DNA from: VFBF01 sp034440275
Lineage (GTDB): Bacteria > Pseudomonadota > Alphaproteobacteria > Caulobacterales > Aquidulcibacteraceae
Assembly (NCBI GenBank): GCA_034440275.1
Contig: JAWXBS010000200.1
Location: 1 to 29,408 of the forward strand
Length of the DNA: 29,408 nt
Reading direction: 5' to 3'
Numbering within the stretch: position 1 is the stretch's first letter; each line of letters opens with the position of its first letter. A model generated the notes under the pieces. It was not told the DNA's origin and did no database searches. It saw only the letters and a program-made list of their open reading frames with translations. The position numbers and the translations under genes are program-made. Positions 7,256 to 15,445 of this stretch are shown here, piece after piece.

Positions 7256-7284
7256 TTGACGTGCGCGGCAGCGCGTCGCCATTT
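7256..7284 (+). promoter_or_regulatory. Candidate promoter of mutAB, possibly giving a leaderless mRNA
   Basis: TTGACG (7256-7261) is one base from the -35 consensus and is followed after exactly 17 bp by CCATTT (7279-7284), a weak -10. The ATG of mutA begins 7 bp after the -10, where transcription would normally start. No Shine-Dalgarno sequence precedes that ATG. This is read by eye and not tested. Confidence 0.35.
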
Positions 7285-7290
7285 CGCGCC

Positions 7291-9114
7291 ATGACGACAC
7301 TCCCCCTCGCCGCCGATTTTCCAGACCAGGACGAAGCCCGCTGGCGGGCGCTTGCCGAAGCCGCGCTGAAGGGCGCGCCCTGGGACCGCCTCGTGGCGCG
7401 CACCGCCGACGGCGCGCCCATCCAGCCGCTCTACCGCGAGCCCGATTTCGCCACGGCGGGCGATCCATCCGGCGCGCCGGGACAGGCGCCGTTCGTACGC
7501 GGGACGCAGGCGACGCGCGACGCGTTCCTGCCCTGGCAGATCCGCCAGCTAATTGAAGCGCCGGACGTGAAGACCGCGCACGCGGAGATCATGACCGATC
7601 TCGAACGCGGCGTGTCCTCCATCGAGATCGGCGCCGGGGTCGCGAAGAGCGCGACGGACATGAAGGCGCTGCTCGACGGCGTGCTGGTGGATCTTGCGCC
7701 GGTCGCGCTCGATGGTGGCGCGCTTGAAACGGCCCAGTGGCTCGCAGCGGCGCTGAAGGATGTCGGCGAAGCGGCTGCGCCGCCGGCGTTCAATATCGAC
7801 CCTGTCAGCGCACTGATGCGCAACGGCGCCGTCGCAGATGATGCATTCAAAGCGTCGGCGACGCTCGCGCATGCGCAGCGCGACGTATTTCCCTGCGCAA
7901 CGTGGTTCCGTGCCGATGGCCGGCCCGTGCACGAGTCTGGCGGTTCGGAGGCGCAGGAAATCGCGGCGGCGTTGTCGAGCGGAATCGCGGCGCTGCGCGC
8001 GCTGACCGATGCCGGTTTCAGCGTCGACGAGGCAGGTGGGTCCATTCTCTTCACCGTCGCGGTCGGCCCCGACATCCTCATCGAAACATCGAAACTCCGG
8101 GCGCTGCGCCTGACATGGGCGCGCGTCATGGAAGCATCGGGCGCAAAACCCGAGGCGCGCGCCGCGCAGATTCATGCCGTCACCTCGCGCCGCATGATGA
8201 CGCGCCACGATGCATGGACGAACATGCTGCGCACTACGGCGGCGGCGTTCGGCGCGGCTGTCGGCGCGGCGGACGCGATCACCGTGCTGCCGCTCACCGA
8301 TGCGCTGGGTTTGCCGACGCCCTTCTCGCGCCGCGTCGCGCGCAACACGCAGCTCATCCTCATGGAGGAAAGCCGCCTCGGCCACGTCATCGACCCTGCG
8401 GGCGGCGCGTGGTTCGTGGAGAAGCTGACGCGCGATCTCGCTGAGGAAGCGTGGAAGGAAATGCACGGCATCGAGGCGCAGGGGGGCATTGTAGCGGCGC
8501 TGAAGAACGGCGTCGTGCAGCACGAGGTCGAACTCATTCGCCAGAAGCGCCAGAAAGCGTTCGCGACGCGCCGCGAGAGCGTGACCGGCGTGACGGACTT
8601 TCCGTTGCTGGGCGCCGAGCTGCCCGCAACCTCAGGCCCGCGCACCGTTTCGACACCAAAGACAGGCTCCCTCACCCCGATCCGCTGGGCCGAACCGTTC
8701 GAGATGCTGCGCGACAAGGGCGAAGCGGCGAAGGCGCAGGTCTTCTTCGCCGCGCTTGGCCCGCTGGCCGAATTCAGCGCGCGGTCGAATTTCGCGAAGA
8801 ACCTCTTCGCGGTCGGTGGCGTCGCTGCGCTGGGCAATGAAGAGGTCCACGCCGGCGCGCCCGAGCTCGTGGAGACGTTCCGCAAGAGCGGCTCGAAAGT
8901 CGCGGTGCTGTGCGGCTCCGACGCGCGCTATGCGAGCGATGCGATCACCGTGGCGGAGGAACTGAAAGCCGCCGGCGCGCAATGGATCGTCTACGCCGGC
9001 AAGGCCGCCGACGAAGCGCCGCTGCGCGCCGCCGGCGTCGACCAGTTCGTGTTCGCGGGTCAGGACGCGCTTGAGGCGCTCCGCACCCTTCATGCTTCGC
9101 TCGGGATCAAGTGA
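7291..9114 (+). CDS. mutA: Methylmalonyl-CoA mutase, small (beta) subunit
   Basis: The 607-residue non-catalytic subunit of the heterodimeric, B12-dependent mutase that interconverts (R)-methylmalonyl-CoA and succinyl-CoA. It has the mutase barrel fold, with QPLYREPDF near the N-terminus, PWQIRQLIEAPD, the conserved WTNMLRTTAAAFGAAVGAAD and LGHVIDPAGGAWFVE. The C-terminal B12-like domain lacks the DxHxxG cobalamin ligand motif, as expected for the small subunit. I choose ATG 7291 (MTTLPLAADFPD), because upstream extension to 7219 gives an untypical N-terminus and no ribosome site. The TGA overlaps the mutB ATG by one base, so the two subunits are translationally coupled. Together with mutB and meaB it completes propionyl-CoA catabolism toward the TCA cycle. 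Confidence 0.95.
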   Translation: MTTLPLAADFPDQDEARWRALAEAALKGAPWDRLVARTADGAPIQPLYREPDFATAGDPSGAPGQAPFVRGTQATRDAFLPWQIRQLIEAPDVKTAHAEIMTDLERGVSSIEIGAGVAKSATDMKALLDGVLVDLAPVALDGGALETAQWLAAALKDVGEAAAPPAFNIDPVSALMRNGAVADDAFKASATLAHAQRDVFPCATWFRADGRPVHESGGSEAQEIAAALSSGIAALRALTDAGFSVDEAGGSILFTVAVGPDILIETSKLRALRLTWARVMEASGAKPEARAAQIHAVTSRRMMTRHDAWTNMLRTTAAAFGAAVGAADAITVLPLTDALGLPTPFSRRVARNTQLILMEESRLGHVIDPAGGAWFVEKLTRDLAEEAWKEMHGIEAQGGIVAALKNGVVQHEVELIRQKRQKAFATRRESVTGVTDFPLLGAELPATSGPRTVSTPKTGSLTPIRWAEPFEMLRDKGEAAKAQVFFAALGPLAEFSARSNFAKNLFAVGGVAALGNEEVHAGAPELVETFRKSGSKVAVLCGSDARYASDAITVAEELKAAGAQWIVYAGKAADEAPLRAAGVDQFVFAGQDALEALRTLHASLGIK

Positions 9115-11264
9115 TGGCCAAGCTTCCTGACTTCTCGACGCTCGCCCTTGACAGCGCACACAAGCCTTCCATCGCGCCCACGCAAGCCGACCCTTGGCTC
9201 ACACCCGAAGGCATCCCCGTCAAATCCGTCTATACCGCCGCCGATCGCGCGGGCCTCGACTTTGTCGACGGTTTCCCGGGCATGGCGCCGTTTGGGCGCG
9301 GTCCGTATGCGACGATGTATGTGCAGCAGCCGTGGACCATCCGGCAATATGCGGGCTTCTCGACGGCGGAAGATTCCAACGCCTTCTACCGCCGCAATCT
9401 CGCGGGCGGACAGAAAGGCCTTTCGGTCGCGTTCGATCTCGCCACGCACCGCGGCTATGACTCAGATCACCCGCGCGTGCTGGGCGATGTGGGCATGGCG
9501 GGCGTCGCCATCGATTCCATCTACGACATGCGCACGCTGTTCGCGGGCATTCCGCTCGACGAGATGAGCGTGTCGATGACGATGAACGGCGCGGTGCTGC
9601 CGATCCTCGCGCTTTACATCGTGGCGGCCGAAGAACAGGGCGTGGCGCCGCAAAAGCTGGCCGGAACCATCCAGAACGACATCCTGAAGGAGTTCATGGT
9701 CCGCAACACCTACATCTATCCGCCCACGCCTTCGATGCGGATCATCTCGGACATCTTCGCCTACACGGCGACGAACATGCCGAAGTTCAACTCGATCTCG
9801 ATCAGCGGCTATCACATGCAGGAGGCCGGGGCGACGGCCGACATCGAGCTCGCCTACACGCTCGCGGACGGCGTGGAATATCTGCGCGCGGGCATTGCGG
9901 CGGGATTGTCCGTCGACAAATTCGCGCCGCGTCTGTCCTTCTTCTGGGCGATCGGGATGAACCCGTTCATGGAGATCGCCAAGATGCGCGCGGGCCGCCT
10001 GCTCTGGGCGAAGCTCGTGAAGCAGTTCGCCCCGTTGGACGAAAAATCGCTCGCCCTGCGCACGCACTGCCAGACGTCGGGCTGGAGCCTCACGGCGCAG
10101 GACGTGTTCAACAACGCGCCGCGCACCTGCATCGAAGCGCTCGCGGCGGCCTATGGCGGCACGCAGTCGCTGCACACCAACGCGCTCGACGAGGCGCTCG
10201 CGCTGCCGACGGACTTCTCCGCGCGCATCGCGCGCAACACGCAGATTTTCCTGCAGAACGAAGCGGGCGTCACCCGCCCTGCCGATCCGTGGGGCGGCTC
10301 GTACTACGTCGAACGCCTGACGGCCGATCTCGCCGCGAAGGCGTGGACGCTGATCGAGGAAGTGGAAGCGCTCGGCGGCATGGCGAAGGCCATCGAACAG
10401 GGTCTGCCGAAACTGCGCATCGAGGAAGCCGCCGCCCGCACGCAGGCGCGCATCGACACGGGCGTGCAGAGCGTCATCGGCGTCAACAAGTTCCGGCTCG
10501 ACGAGAAGGAAGACCTCGCGGTCCTCAAAGTCGACAACGCCGCCGTGCGCGTGATGCAGCTCGACAAGCTGAAGCGCCTGCGCAGCGAACGCGATGAGAC
10601 GGAAGTACAGGCGAAGCTCGACGCGCTGACGGAAGCGGCGAAAGGCTCGGGCAATCTGCTCGCACTCGGCGTCGATGCGGCGCGGGCGAAGGCGACGGTG
10701 GGCGAGATTTCGCTCGCGCTGGAAAAGGTGTTCGGCCGCCACGCGGCGCGCATCCAGTCGATCCAGGGCGTTTACGGGAAGGAGGCGATGATGGCCGGCA
10801 AGGACGCGATCGCCGCCGCGCGCGCACAGACCGACAAGTTCGCCGAAGCCGAAGGCCGCCGCCCCCGCGTGCTCGTCGCGAAGATGGGCCAGGACGGCCA
10901 CGACCGCGGCCAGAAAGTCATCGCGTCGGCGTTCGCCGATCTCGGCTTCGACGTGGATATAGGGCCGCTCTTCTCGACGCCCGAAGAAGTCGCGCGCATG
11001 GCGGTGGAAAACGACGTTCACGTCGTCGGCGTGAGTTCACTCGCCGCCGGCCATTTGACGCTCGTCCCCGCACTCCGCGAAGCGCTGAGCAAGGAAGGCC
11101 GCAGCGACATCATGATCGTCGTCGGCGGCGTGATCCCGCCGGATGATGTGTCGACGCTCATGCAGATGGGCGCGAGCGCGGTGTATCCGCCGGGGACGGT
11201 GATCGCGGAAGCGGCGCAGGATTTGTTGGGGACGCTGGGCGCGCGGCTGGGGCACGCGGCCTAA
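9114..11264 (+). CDS. mutB: Methylmalonyl-CoA mutase, large (alpha) catalytic subunit
   Basis: The 716-residue catalytic subunit. The N-terminal barrel contains YATMYVQQPWTIRQYAGFST with the active-site Tyr region, SVAFDLATHRGYDSDHPRV, SVSMTMNGAVLP and the radical-pocket segment YPPTPSMRIISDIF. The C-terminal cobalamin domain carries KMGQDGHDRGQKV near residue 590-605; its DGHDRG is the DxHxxG motif supplying the lower axial His to cobalt. The later GVSSLAAGH and VGGVIPPDD strands complete the B12 fold. Start ATG 9114 overlaps the mutA stop (TGATG); the GTG three bases earlier is less likely. The gene is followed after 4 bp by a small membrane protein gene of different codon character. Confidence 0.98.
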   Translation: MAKLPDFSTLALDSAHKPSIAPTQADPWLTPEGIPVKSVYTAADRAGLDFVDGFPGMAPFGRGPYATMYVQQPWTIRQYAGFSTAEDSNAFYRRNLAGGQKGLSVAFDLATHRGYDSDHPRVLGDVGMAGVAIDSIYDMRTLFAGIPLDEMSVSMTMNGAVLPILALYIVAAEEQGVAPQKLAGTIQNDILKEFMVRNTYIYPPTPSMRIISDIFAYTATNMPKFNSISISGYHMQEAGATADIELAYTLADGVEYLRAGIAAGLSVDKFAPRLSFFWAIGMNPFMEIAKMRAGRLLWAKLVKQFAPLDEKSLALRTHCQTSGWSLTAQDVFNNAPRTCIEALAAAYGGTQSLHTNALDEALALPTDFSARIARNTQIFLQNEAGVTRPADPWGGSYYVERLTADLAAKAWTLIEEVEALGGMAKAIEQGLPKLRIEEAAARTQARIDTGVQSVIGVNKFRLDEKEDLAVLKVDNAAVRVMQLDKLKRLRSERDETEVQAKLDALTEAAKGSGNLLALGVDAARAKATVGEISLALEKVFGRHAARIQSIQGVYGKEAMMAGKDAIAAARAQTDKFAEAEGRRPRVLVAKMGQDGHDRGQKVIASAFADLGFDVDIGPLFSTPEEVARMAVENDVHVVGVSSLAAGHLTLVPALREALSKEGRSDIMIVVGGVIPPDDVSTLMQMGASAVYPPGTVIAEAAQDLLGTLGARLGHAA

Positions 11265-11268
11265 AGTT

Positions 11269-11550
11269 ATGGTCCTTTCGCGCGTCCTCTTAATCATGGT
11301 GGCATTTGCCGGAGCCGCCACAGCATCCGGCTTTCTCCTGATTGCAGGAGTTGACCGCTGGGATGTCTGGATACCAGCCCTCAATGTAGCTGCCGCTGTG
11401 TTGCTGGTGCGCGCCTATTTCCTTTGGGACCAACACTCATCTACGAGAGCGGCAGCGAAGAGTTGGGACATTTGCCTTGCGGGCAGCGTGGCCATTTTCG
11501 CCGTATGCGCTCTTACGCCGTACTCATTCGCGCTGCGTGGAGCGAACTAA
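11269..11550 (+). CDS. Small multi-pass membrane protein, unknown function
   Basis: A 93-residue protein with three likely transmembrane helices (about residues 5-26, 33-53 and 67-87) and short loops. I recognise no family. It begins 4 bp after the mutB stop in the same direction but lacks a ribosome-binding site and uses third-position A/T more freely than its neighbours. That suggests a recently acquired, weakly expressed or lineage-specific gene. ATG 11296 is an alternative start, which would shorten the first helix. Transmembrane character makes it more credible than a random frame, but no motif confirms it. Confidence 0.55.
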   Translation: MVLSRVLLIMVAFAGAATASGFLLIAGVDRWDVWIPALNVAAAVLLVRAYFLWDQHSSTRAAAKSWDICLAGSVAIFAVCALTPYSFALRGAN

Positions 11551-11586
11551 CCCGGAACGTCGCAACGCTTGCAGCGAGCTAGGGCG

Positions 11587-12024
11587 TCACGCCAGCCCCA
11601 GCTGCTTCAGGATCGACCCCTGATCAAAATACACCCGCTCACAAACAATCTTGTCCGTCCCCGTCGCGAACTCGAACACCGCGCACATCTGCACGCGGAA
11701 CGTCTTGCCCGTCGGTGCGATCTCGCCGTTCGGCGTTTTCAGCGGTCCGAGATGCGAGCCGGTCAGCCAGAACTCCGCGACGATGGCGTCCTCGCTCTGG
11801 CGCAGCGCGATGATCTCGTTGGACTGGTCGGGGAACGGCGTGCGCGACGCCTTGAAGTAGGCGCGCACGGCCTCCTCGCCGTCGAACACCGCGCCCGTGC
11901 CGATCAGTTCGTAGCGCGGGTGCTGGAACGTATCGATCACCGCGTCGAATTCGTGCGTGATCTCCAGCCGCATGTGATCGCGGATCGTCTTCTCCCGCGC
12001 AGCGGCGAGTGTCTGGTCGGTCAT
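11587..12024 (-). CDS. NTF2-like / SnoaL-type polyketide-cyclase fold protein
   Basis: A 145-residue soluble protein with the cone-shaped alpha+beta pattern of the SnoaL/NTF2-like superfamily. It has an N-terminal helix with a conserved Arg and His region (TIRDHMRLEITHEFDAVIDTF), HPRYELIGTGAVFDGEEAVRAYF, then strands ending GKTFRVQMCAVFEFATG and ICERVYFD-like ester-cyclase strands (here IVCERVYFDQGSILKQLG). Homologues are commonly annotated as ester cyclases but mostly lack known substrates. GGAGGAAG lies 5 nt before ATG 12024 and decides the start against upstream extension to 12138. It is divergent from the YbjQ-like gene, about 97 bp between starts. Confidence 0.85.
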   Translation of the reverse strand: MTDQTLAAAREKTIRDHMRLEITHEFDAVIDTFQHPRYELIGTGAVFDGEEAVRAYFKASRTPFPDQSNEIIALRQSEDAIVAEFWLTGSHLGPLKTPNGEIAPTGKTFRVQMCAVFEFATGTDKIVCERVYFDQGSILKQLGLA

Positions 12025-12121
12025 GGGCGCTTCCTCCGGCGAAAAGGCTAATCGCCCGCCCGCTTGAACGCCAGCCGCGCCCTCCCCACATCCGCGCGCA
12101 TCACAGGAGGCACGACCAGCC

Positions 12122-12439
12122 ATGATCGTCACCACCACGCCGTCCGTCGAAGGCCGCCCGATCCGCGACTATCTCGGCATCGTCACCGGCGAGGCGATCC
12201 TCGGCGCCAACGTCTTCCGCGACCTCTTCGCCGGCATCCGTGACGTGATCGGCGGCCGCTCGGGCAGCTACGAGGAAGTGCTGCGCGAGGCGCGCGACGC
12301 CGCCCTCACGGAAATGCAGGCCGAGGCGCAGAAGCGCGGCGCGGACGCCATTGTCGGCGTCGACCTCGACTACGAAACCGTGAGCCAGGGCACCATGCTG
12401 ATGGTCACGGCATCGGGGACGGCGGTCCGCCTGGGTTAG
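12122..12439 (+). CDS. YbjQ/UPF0145-family protein
   Basis: A 105-residue protein of the YbjQ family (putative heavy-metal-binding, UPF0145), which forms pentamers in solved members; the biological role is unknown. The family pattern is clear: VTTTPSVEGRPIRDYLGIVTGEAILGANVFRDLFAGIRD, then GRSGSYEEVLREARDAALTEM, GADAIVGVDLDYE and a final strand MLMVTASGTAVRL. AGGAGG lies 11 nt before ATG 12122. Its TAG shares bases with the TAA of the convergent cupin gene, leaving no room for a terminator between them. Confidence 0.92.
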   Translation: MIVTTTPSVEGRPIRDYLGIVTGEAILGANVFRDLFAGIRDVIGGRSGSYEEVLREARDAALTEMQAEAQKRGADAIVGVDLDYETVSQGTMLMVTASGTAVRLG

Positions 12440-12849
12440 ACTTGGTCGGCGAGCTCGGAGGTCGTGCCGTCGAAGTGTTCTGTCGACGCAAGCGCGTCGG
12501 CGCGCGTCGCCTGAACCGTGCCCGCAAGGTGCTGGGGCGGGCCGTACACCGTATAGAGCCGCAGCGGATTTTCCCCGCGATTGACGATGTTGTGGCGCGC
12601 GCCCGCAGGCACGACAATGGCGTCGTCGCGTTTCACGTTCGTGCAGACGCCGTCGATCCAGACCTCGCCCTTGCCCTTCTCTACGCGGAAGAACTGGTCG
12701 TGAGTGGCGTGAACTTCCGAGCCGATCTCCTCACCGGCCTTCAGCGTCATCAATACGAGCTGCAGGTGCTTGCCCGTATAGACGACATGGCGAAAATCTT
12801 CATTTTCGTGCGTCATGTCCACGATATCGCCGACGAAGCCCTTCACCAT
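12436..12849 (-). CDS. Cupin-domain protein
   Basis: A 137-residue single-domain cupin. The first cupin motif appears as LKAGEEIGSEVHATHDQFFRVEKGKGEVWIDG: two His (VHATH) and one Glu that could bind a metal. The second motif is VVPAGARHNIVNRGENPLRLYTVYGPPQH, with the third His. Members of this COG0662-like group are often annotated as mannose-6-phosphate isomerase-like, but the metal, substrate and activity cannot be told from sequence. AGGAG 5 nt before ATG 12849 fixes the start; the frame extends upstream to 12930 without support. The 3' end overlaps the stop of the convergent YbjQ-like gene. Confidence 0.9.
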   Translation of the reverse strand: MVKGFVGDIVDMTHENEDFRHVVYTGKHLQLVLMTLKAGEEIGSEVHATHDQFFRVEKGKGEVWIDGVCTNVKRDDAIVVPAGARHNIVNRGENPLRLYTVYGPPQHLAGTVQATRADALASTEHFDGTTSELADQV

Positions 12850-12875
12850 GTAAACTCCTCTTCCAGTGTCGGCGC

Positions 12876-13490
12876 TCACGCGGCGAGCGGAATCATCACT
12901 TCGTTGCGCCGCATGAACCAGAGCGTCCACGGCGGATCGTAGCGCGCGAGCGCGGGCGGCCCGCTCGCCATAAGTCCTCTTTTCGTCACGAACGCGCGAA
13001 GCTCCTCGGTGCGTCCGGCTACATCCCTGGCGCCCGCGAGACCGGAGAACCGAACGACGGCAAAGCGCTGCGGTGCAAGAGTTACCAGACGTACTTTCGG
13101 ATCATTGGGCGTCGGCAGCGATTGCAGCGTCGAGCCTTCCGGCATGATGAACCGGACGGTCCAGGCGCCGGCCTCCCCGGTCTGGATCACAGGCGCGGTC
13201 ATCGGAATATTCTGGCTCACTGGCGCCTGCACCACCGGCGCTGTCATGGCGATGCTCTCTTTCCGCGTGTTTCCCCCGAATATGTAACGGGCCAGGAGGC
13301 GGAAGCCGTCATTTGACGCCTGATCGCGCGATCCGCCCACATCGACTTCCGCTGCGATAAGCGCAGGATAGTCGCGCACTTCGAACGCGCCTTCCTCAAT
13401 GCTGACCCGGAACTTGGGCTCCTCGACCGCCATGGCGACACCTCCCGACAGCCCGATGACGAAGGCCAGAACTGCAAACACCTGCTTCAT
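12876..13490 (-). CDS. SOUL-family haem-binding protein, exported
   Basis: A 204-residue protein with a cleavable signal peptide (MKQVFAVLAFVIGLSGGVAMA, then VEEPKF) and a SOUL/HBP domain. Diagnostic stretches are EPKFRVSIEEGAFEVRDYPALIAAEV, the GFRLLARYIFGGN loop, the repeated IAMTAPV / IPMTAPVIQ motifs, WTVRFIMPEGSTLQSLPTPND and the C-terminal YDPPWTLWFMRRNEV. SOUL proteins bind haem or other tetrapyrroles; bacterial members are mostly uncharacterised and periplasmic. It ends 26 bp before the cupin gene start in the same orientation, so both may be one transcript. It is divergent from recQ with 86 bp between starts. Confidence 0.93.
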   Translation of the reverse strand: MKQVFAVLAFVIGLSGGVAMAVEEPKFRVSIEEGAFEVRDYPALIAAEVDVGGSRDQASNDGFRLLARYIFGGNTRKESIAMTAPVVQAPVSQNIPMTAPVIQTGEAGAWTVRFIMPEGSTLQSLPTPNDPKVRLVTLAPQRFAVVRFSGLAGARDVAGRTEELRAFVTKRGLMASGPPALARYDPPWTLWFMRRNEVMIPLAA

Positions 13491-13576
13491 CTTCGTGAAA
13501 ACTCCAACATGGCGACGGAGGTCCCCTACACACCAAAAGATTTCTTCGCCGCGCCGGCATCGGGCATAACGCCACG

Positions 13577-15445
13577 GTGAGTCTCCCCGCGCCCCTGCCC
13601 GCCGCCGATGCCCCGCATGATCCTCTCGGGGTCGCGCGCGAAACGCTGCGCCGCGTCTTCGGACACCCGGACTTTCGGGGGCTGCAGGGCGATGTGATCA
13701 CCGAAGTGCTCGCCGGTCGAGATGCGCTTGCAATCCTGCCCACGGGCGGCGGCAAGAGCGTATGCTACCAGGTACCCGCGCTGCTGCGGGAAGGCGTCGC
13801 CGTCGTCGTATCGCCGCTCATCGCACTGATGCAGGACCAGGTCGCGACGCTGAAGGATCTCGGCGTGCGCGCGGGGCGTCTCGATTCGAGTTTGCCGCCA
13901 GCGGAACGGCTCGATGTACTGTCGGCGCTTTCGGAGGGCATGCTCGATCTTCTTTATGTGTCGCCGGAAGGCCTCATGTCTGGGGCCGGTCTTGATCGGC
14001 TGAAGCATGCGACGATCGCACTGATCGCCATCGACGAAGCGCACTGCGTCTCGCAATGGGGCCATGATTTCCGCCCCGACTATCGCGGTCTTGGAAGGCT
14101 CGCAGAACTGTTTCCCGGCGTGCCGCGCCTCGCCGTCACTGCAACCGCCGACCGAGAAACGCAGGCCGATATCCGCGCGCAACTAAAACTCGAACACGCG
14201 CGCACATTCGTGGCGTCGTTCGATCGCCCGAACCTCGCGCTGGCGGCGGAGCGAAAGGTCAATCCGAAAAAGCGCATCGTCGATCTCGCGCTCGAACGCA
14301 AAGGCAGCGCCGGCATCGTCTATGCAGGCACCCGCGACTCCACGGAAGAAATCGCTGCCGCGCTCGAAAACGCGGGCATTCGTGCATTTGCATACCATGC
14401 CGGTCTCGACGCACGCGTCCGCGAAAAGCGCCAGCACACATTCCAGAACGAGGACGACGTGGTGATGGCTGCCACCATCGCGTTCGGCATGGGCGTCGAC
14501 AAACCCGACGTGCGTTTCGTGATCCACGCCGATGCGCCGCGCTCCATTGAAGCCTATTGGCAGGAGGTCGGTCGCGCGGGCCGGGATGGCGCGCCGGCGG
14601 AAGGCTTCGCGCTCTATGGCGCGGGTGATCTGCGCCGGTCGCTGCGCTTCATCGAGGACGGCGCCACCGATCTCGCCGTGAAGGCGGCGCAAGCCAAGAA
14701 GGCGCGCCAGCTGTTTTCGTTTCTCGACGGCATGACGTGCCGCCGCGCGGGCGTGCGGCGCTATTTCGGCGAAGAGAACGTCGAAGCCTGCGGCGCGTGC
14801 GACGTGTGCCTCGACCCGCCGGCGTCGGTGGACGCCACCGAATGGGCCGCGAAGGCGATCTCCGCCGTGCTGCGCACGGACCAGCGCTTCGGTCGCGCGC
14901 GCGTCATCGCGCACCTCATGGGCCGACCGCCGCAGAACGGCGCCGATGAAGCCTACGCCGCCAAGACCACCTACGGCATCGGCGCCGACGTGGATGAAAA
15001 TTGCTGGAAATCGGTGTTCGACCAGCTCCTGTTCGATGGCGTGTTGATCGAGGGCGGCGAAGACATGCGCCCCGTTCTGCAGGTGGGCGACGAAGAAGCG
15101 ACGCGCGCGATTTTCCGCAAGGAACGCACGATCCGCATCCGCGAAGTCGCCAACAAGCAAGGACGCCGCTCCACTGAGGAACGCCGCGCCGGCCGCGCCG
15201 CGCGCAAGGGAGTTCCGCTCGATACCTCGCCGCTCTTTCTCGCGCTGCGCACCTGGCGACGCGAAAAGGCAATGGAACAGGGCGTGCCACCCTACGTGAT
15301 TTTCCACGACGCTACGCTCTCGGCAATTGCGATCTCGAAACCCAACACCCTCGCCGCCCTGGCCAAGGTCGCAGGCGTGGGCGAGGCGAAACTCAAGCGT
15401 TACGGCCTTGAGGTCGTCGCCGTCGTGATGGCGGACGTCGCGTGA
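13577..15445 (+). CDS. recQ: ATP-dependent DNA helicase RecQ
   Basis: A 622-residue 3'-5' DNA helicase acting in recombination and replication-fork repair. Order of domains: Walker A LPTGGGKS (Lys60), DEAH box IDEAHCVSQWGHDFRPDY (about 152-169), SF2 C-terminal part with IVYAGTRDST, IAFGMGVDKPDVRFV and QEVGRAGRDG, a zinc site Cys-X16-Cys-X2-Cys-X2-Cys (CRRAG...CGACDVC), an RQC-type winged-helix region, and a C-terminal HRDC domain (YVIFHDATLSAIA to GEAKLKRYG). GTG 13577 is the only reasonable start; no in-frame ATG follows before the helicase core and no clear ribosome site precedes it. The stop overlaps the meaB GTG, coupling a repair helicase with a metabolic GTPase. Confidence 0.96.
   Translation: MSLPAPLPAADAPHDPLGVARETLRRVFGHPDFRGLQGDVITEVLAGRDALAILPTGGGKSVCYQVPALLREGVAVVVSPLIALMQDQVATLKDLGVRAGRLDSSLPPAERLDVLSALSEGMLDLLYVSPEGLMSGAGLDRLKHATIALIAIDEAHCVSQWGHDFRPDYRGLGRLAELFPGVPRLAVTATADRETQADIRAQLKLEHARTFVASFDRPNLALAAERKVNPKKRIVDLALERKGSAGIVYAGTRDSTEEIAAALENAGIRAFAYHAGLDARVREKRQHTFQNEDDVVMAATIAFGMGVDKPDVRFVIHADAPRSIEAYWQEVGRAGRDGAPAEGFALYGAGDLRRSLRFIEDGATDLAVKAAQAKKARQLFSFLDGMTCRRAGVRRYFGEENVEACGACDVCLDPPASVDATEWAAKAISAVLRTDQRFGRARVIAHLMGRPPQNGADEAYAAKTTYGIGADVDENCWKSVFDQLLFDGVLIEGGEDMRPVLQVGDEEATRAIFRKERTIRIREVANKQGRRSTEERRAGRAARKGVPLDTSPLFLALRTWRREKAMEQGVPPYVIFHDATLSAIAISKPNTLAALAKVAGVGEAKLKRYGLEVVAVVMADVA

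Noticed and set aside
9462..11021. A 519-codon open frame antisense to mutB
   Set aside because: Arg/His/Glu-rich composition typical of the antisense of a GC-biased gene; no motif or ribosome site, while mutB on the other strand is unmistakable.
13559..13577. Possible leaderless promoter (CATAAC) immediately before the recQ GTG
   Set aside because: No convincing -35 element at the right distance.
14183..15307. A 374-codon open frame antisense to recQ
   Set aside because: Shadow of recQ: low-complexity composition and no recognisable domain.
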